From positions 1-25,694 of the forward strand of contig CAMLIF010000054.1 in assembly GCA_946479985.1 (NCBI GenBank): 25,694 bases of DNA. Reading direction: 5' to 3'. Below are positions 24,731 to 25,694 of the stretch, piece after piece. A program made the translations under genes and the position numbers. The DNA comes from an uncultured Flavobacteriales bacterium. GTDB taxonomy: Bacteria; Bacteroidota; Bacteroidia; Flavobacteriales; Crocinitomicaceae. Position 1 is the first letter of the stretch. Each line of letters begins with the position of its first letter. The notes below the pieces were generated by a model. The model did not search any database. It saw nothing but the letters and a program-made list of their open reading frames with translations, and was not told the DNA's origin.

Positions 24731-25413
24731 TAGAAATTCGGGCTCAATTCATGCGTTTTGTAGAAGTCCTCAATGTATTTCACTGCTTCGTCGGCCGTTC
24801 CTACAACTTTCAGGTAATCCATGTCCTTATCGGAAATATTGTGCTCTTTCTCCAGCATAATTCTACGCACCCAATCAACCAGGCCATCCCAGTATTCGTG
24901 ACCGATTAATACAACCGGACGTTTGTTGATCTTCTTTGTCTGGATCAGCGTAATGGCTTCAAACAACTCGTCCAATGTTCCGAATCCGCCGGGAAGAATG
25001 ACAAACCCCTGTGAGTATTTCACAAAGATTACTTTGCGAACGAAGAAATAGTCGAACGTTAAATTGTGTTCCGCATCGATGAACGGATTGTGATTTTGTT
25101 CAAAAGGAAGATCAATGTTCAATCCAACCGATTTTCCGCCGGCCTGGAAAGCACCCTGATTTCCTGCCTGCATAATTCCGGGGCCACCGCCGGTAATAAT
25201 GCCATAACCAGCTTCAGCCAGTTTTTCACCTACTTCAATCGCCACCTGGTAATACGGATTATCTTCTTTTGTACGTGCCGAACCGAAAACCGAAACACAC
25301 GGACCAATTCGAGCCATTCGTTCATAGCCTTCTACGAATTCTGACATGATTTTGAAAATAGCCCAGCTATCGTTTGTTTTTATTTCGTTCCAGTCTTTGC
25401 GTATTGCATTCAT
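24730..25413 (-). CDS. LOG-family protein (TIGR00730-type)
   Basis: 227 residues of the LOG family, formerly annotated as lysine decarboxylase-like, whose tested members are nucleoside 5'-monophosphate phosphoribohydrolases that can release cytokinin-type bases. The Rossmann-like fold is visible: CVSVFGSARTKEDNPYY at about 38-54, YGIITGGGPGIMQAGNQGA at about 73-91 and the defining VILPGGFGTLDELFEAI motif at about 136-152. The length and N-terminal helix resemble type II or intermediate bacterial LOG proteins. The physiological substrate here is unknown. A weak -7-like TACTTTTA occurs on the minus strand at 25457-25450. It converges on waaA. Confidence 0.92.
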   Translation of the reverse strand: MNAIRKDWNEIKTNDSWAIFKIMSEFVEGYERMARIGPCVSVFGSARTKEDNPYYQVAIEVGEKLAEAGYGIITGGGPGIMQAGNQGAFQAGGKSVGLNIDLPFEQNHNPFIDAEHNLTFDYFFVRKVIFVKYSQGFVILPGGFGTLDELFEAITLIQTKKINKRPVVLIGHEYWDGLVDWVRRIMLEKEHNISDKDMDYLKVVGTADEAVKYIEDFYKTHELSPNF

Positions 25414-25513
25414 GCTTTTCTAGTTTTTAATGAGGTGGTTCCCGGAATCTAAAAGTAAGGGCTTCTGTAAAAGAAACGATCCGAAACAGGCTTTATTATA
25501 AACGTTTTCAGGT

Positions 25514-25693
25514 TCATATCTTCACTAAATTGATTTTGTTACAAGTTCTGCACCATTTTAACCGAGTTTGTTTGTCACGCACGCCTGTTTGTCTCTCCGC
25601 CACACGAGTTTGTCTGTTCTCCACACGTGTTTTTTTGTTACGCACGCCTGTTTGTCTCTCCGCCACACGAGTTTGTCTGTTCTCCACACGTGT
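25514..25693 (-). CDS. Partial frame of heptapeptide repeats, start beyond the window
   Basis: On the minus strand the frame is open from the window edge to a TGA at 25514-25516 and has 59 codons. It reads as six seven-residue units (TRVENRQ, TRVAERQ, TGVRNKK, then TRVENRQ, TRVAERQ, TGVRDKQ) and a unique tail starting TRLKWCRTCNKIN. The DNA period of 21 bases keeps the frame. The units are basic and polar and could form a coiled coil or disordered region. The plus strand is also open across the repeat, so coding is not proven; this may be a minisatellite rather than a gene. I do not recognise a family. Confidence 0.35.
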   Translation of the reverse strand, partial: TRVENRQTRVAERQTGVRNKKTRVENRQTRVAERQTGVRDKQTRLKWCRTCNKINLVKI

Positions 25694-25694
25694 T
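25567..25694. repeat. 21-bp minisatellite with 63-bp higher-order period
   Basis: Six consecutive 21-base units form an A-B-C-A-B-C pattern: A 25567-25587 and 25630-25650, B 25588-25608 and 25651-25671, C 25609-25629 and 25672-25692. B and C are identical between the two rounds; A differs at two positions. Units begin TTTGT and end CCTG, CGAG or CGTG. The next round begins (TT) at the last two bases, so the array continues beyond the window and very likely broke the assembly. There are no spacers, so it is not a CRISPR array. Confidence 0.95.

Noticed and set aside
25567..25694. CRISPR-like array at the right end
   Set aside because: The repeated units are directly adjacent with no unique spacers, and the pattern is a 21/63-bp tandem repeat.

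Overview
The window looks like one complete assembly contig from a member of the Bacteroidota, most likely the Flavobacteriales and perhaps near Fluviicola/Crocinitomicaceae. The order-level placement is inference. The supporting signs are: a PorP/SprF-family protein and two secreted proteins with type IX secretion (T9SS) C-terminal domains; several copies of the Bacteroidota promoter motif TAnnTTTG just upstream of start codons; weak or absent Shine-Dalgarno sequences; the short, LID-less form of adenylate kinase; and a moderate-to-low GC content. The first 40 bases carry an Illumina TruSeq adapter, and the last 128 bases are a tandem repeat, so both ends are probably assembly break points.

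Layout. Bases 41-1176 (-) hold the membrane half of an MsbA-like ABC exporter cut off by the adapter. Divergent from it, rbfA (1312-1647) overlaps an FtsX/LolC-type permease (1643-2857) that seems to use an ATT start. Bases 2846-8298 (-) hold purK and, right behind it, a 1,424-residue sensor with a propeller, seven membrane helices, two PAS domains and a SpoIIE/PP2C phosphatase domain. Bases 8551-11319 (+) hold hpt, adk, obgE and a PAP2 phosphatase in one likely operon, with a striking 36-bp palindrome between adk and obgE. Bases 11327-18708 (-) hold a PlsC-like acyltransferase, a PorP/SprF protein, a HYR-repeat protein with a gliding-motility-type CTD, a CUB-like secreted protein with a T9SS type A CTD, and a small exported protein. 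purE (18883-19368, +) follows. A NamZ-type (DUF1343) lipoprotein and a second LolC-like permease with a large extra domain start from the same CATG. An outer-membrane barrel protein is coupled to waaA (Kdo transferase). A LOG-family protein and a repeat-encoded partial frame close the contig.

How the genes fit together. Most are housekeeping functions: purine synthesis and salvage (purK, purE, hpt, adk), ribosome maturation (rbfA, obgE) and envelope biogenesis (ABC exporter, two LolC-like permeases, PAP2, PlsC-like, waaA, NamZ-like). The accessory character lies in the T9SS cargo/PorP-SprF cluster and in the large phosphatase sensor. I found no CRISPR array, transposase, phage gene, tRNA or rRNA. 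The clearest unexplained structures are the two tandem repeats near the right end (an 8-bp unit x8, and a 21-bp unit in a 63-bp higher-order period that stays open as heptapeptide repeats), the adk-obgE palindrome and the extra domain in the second permease. No intergenic stretch exceeds 300 bases.
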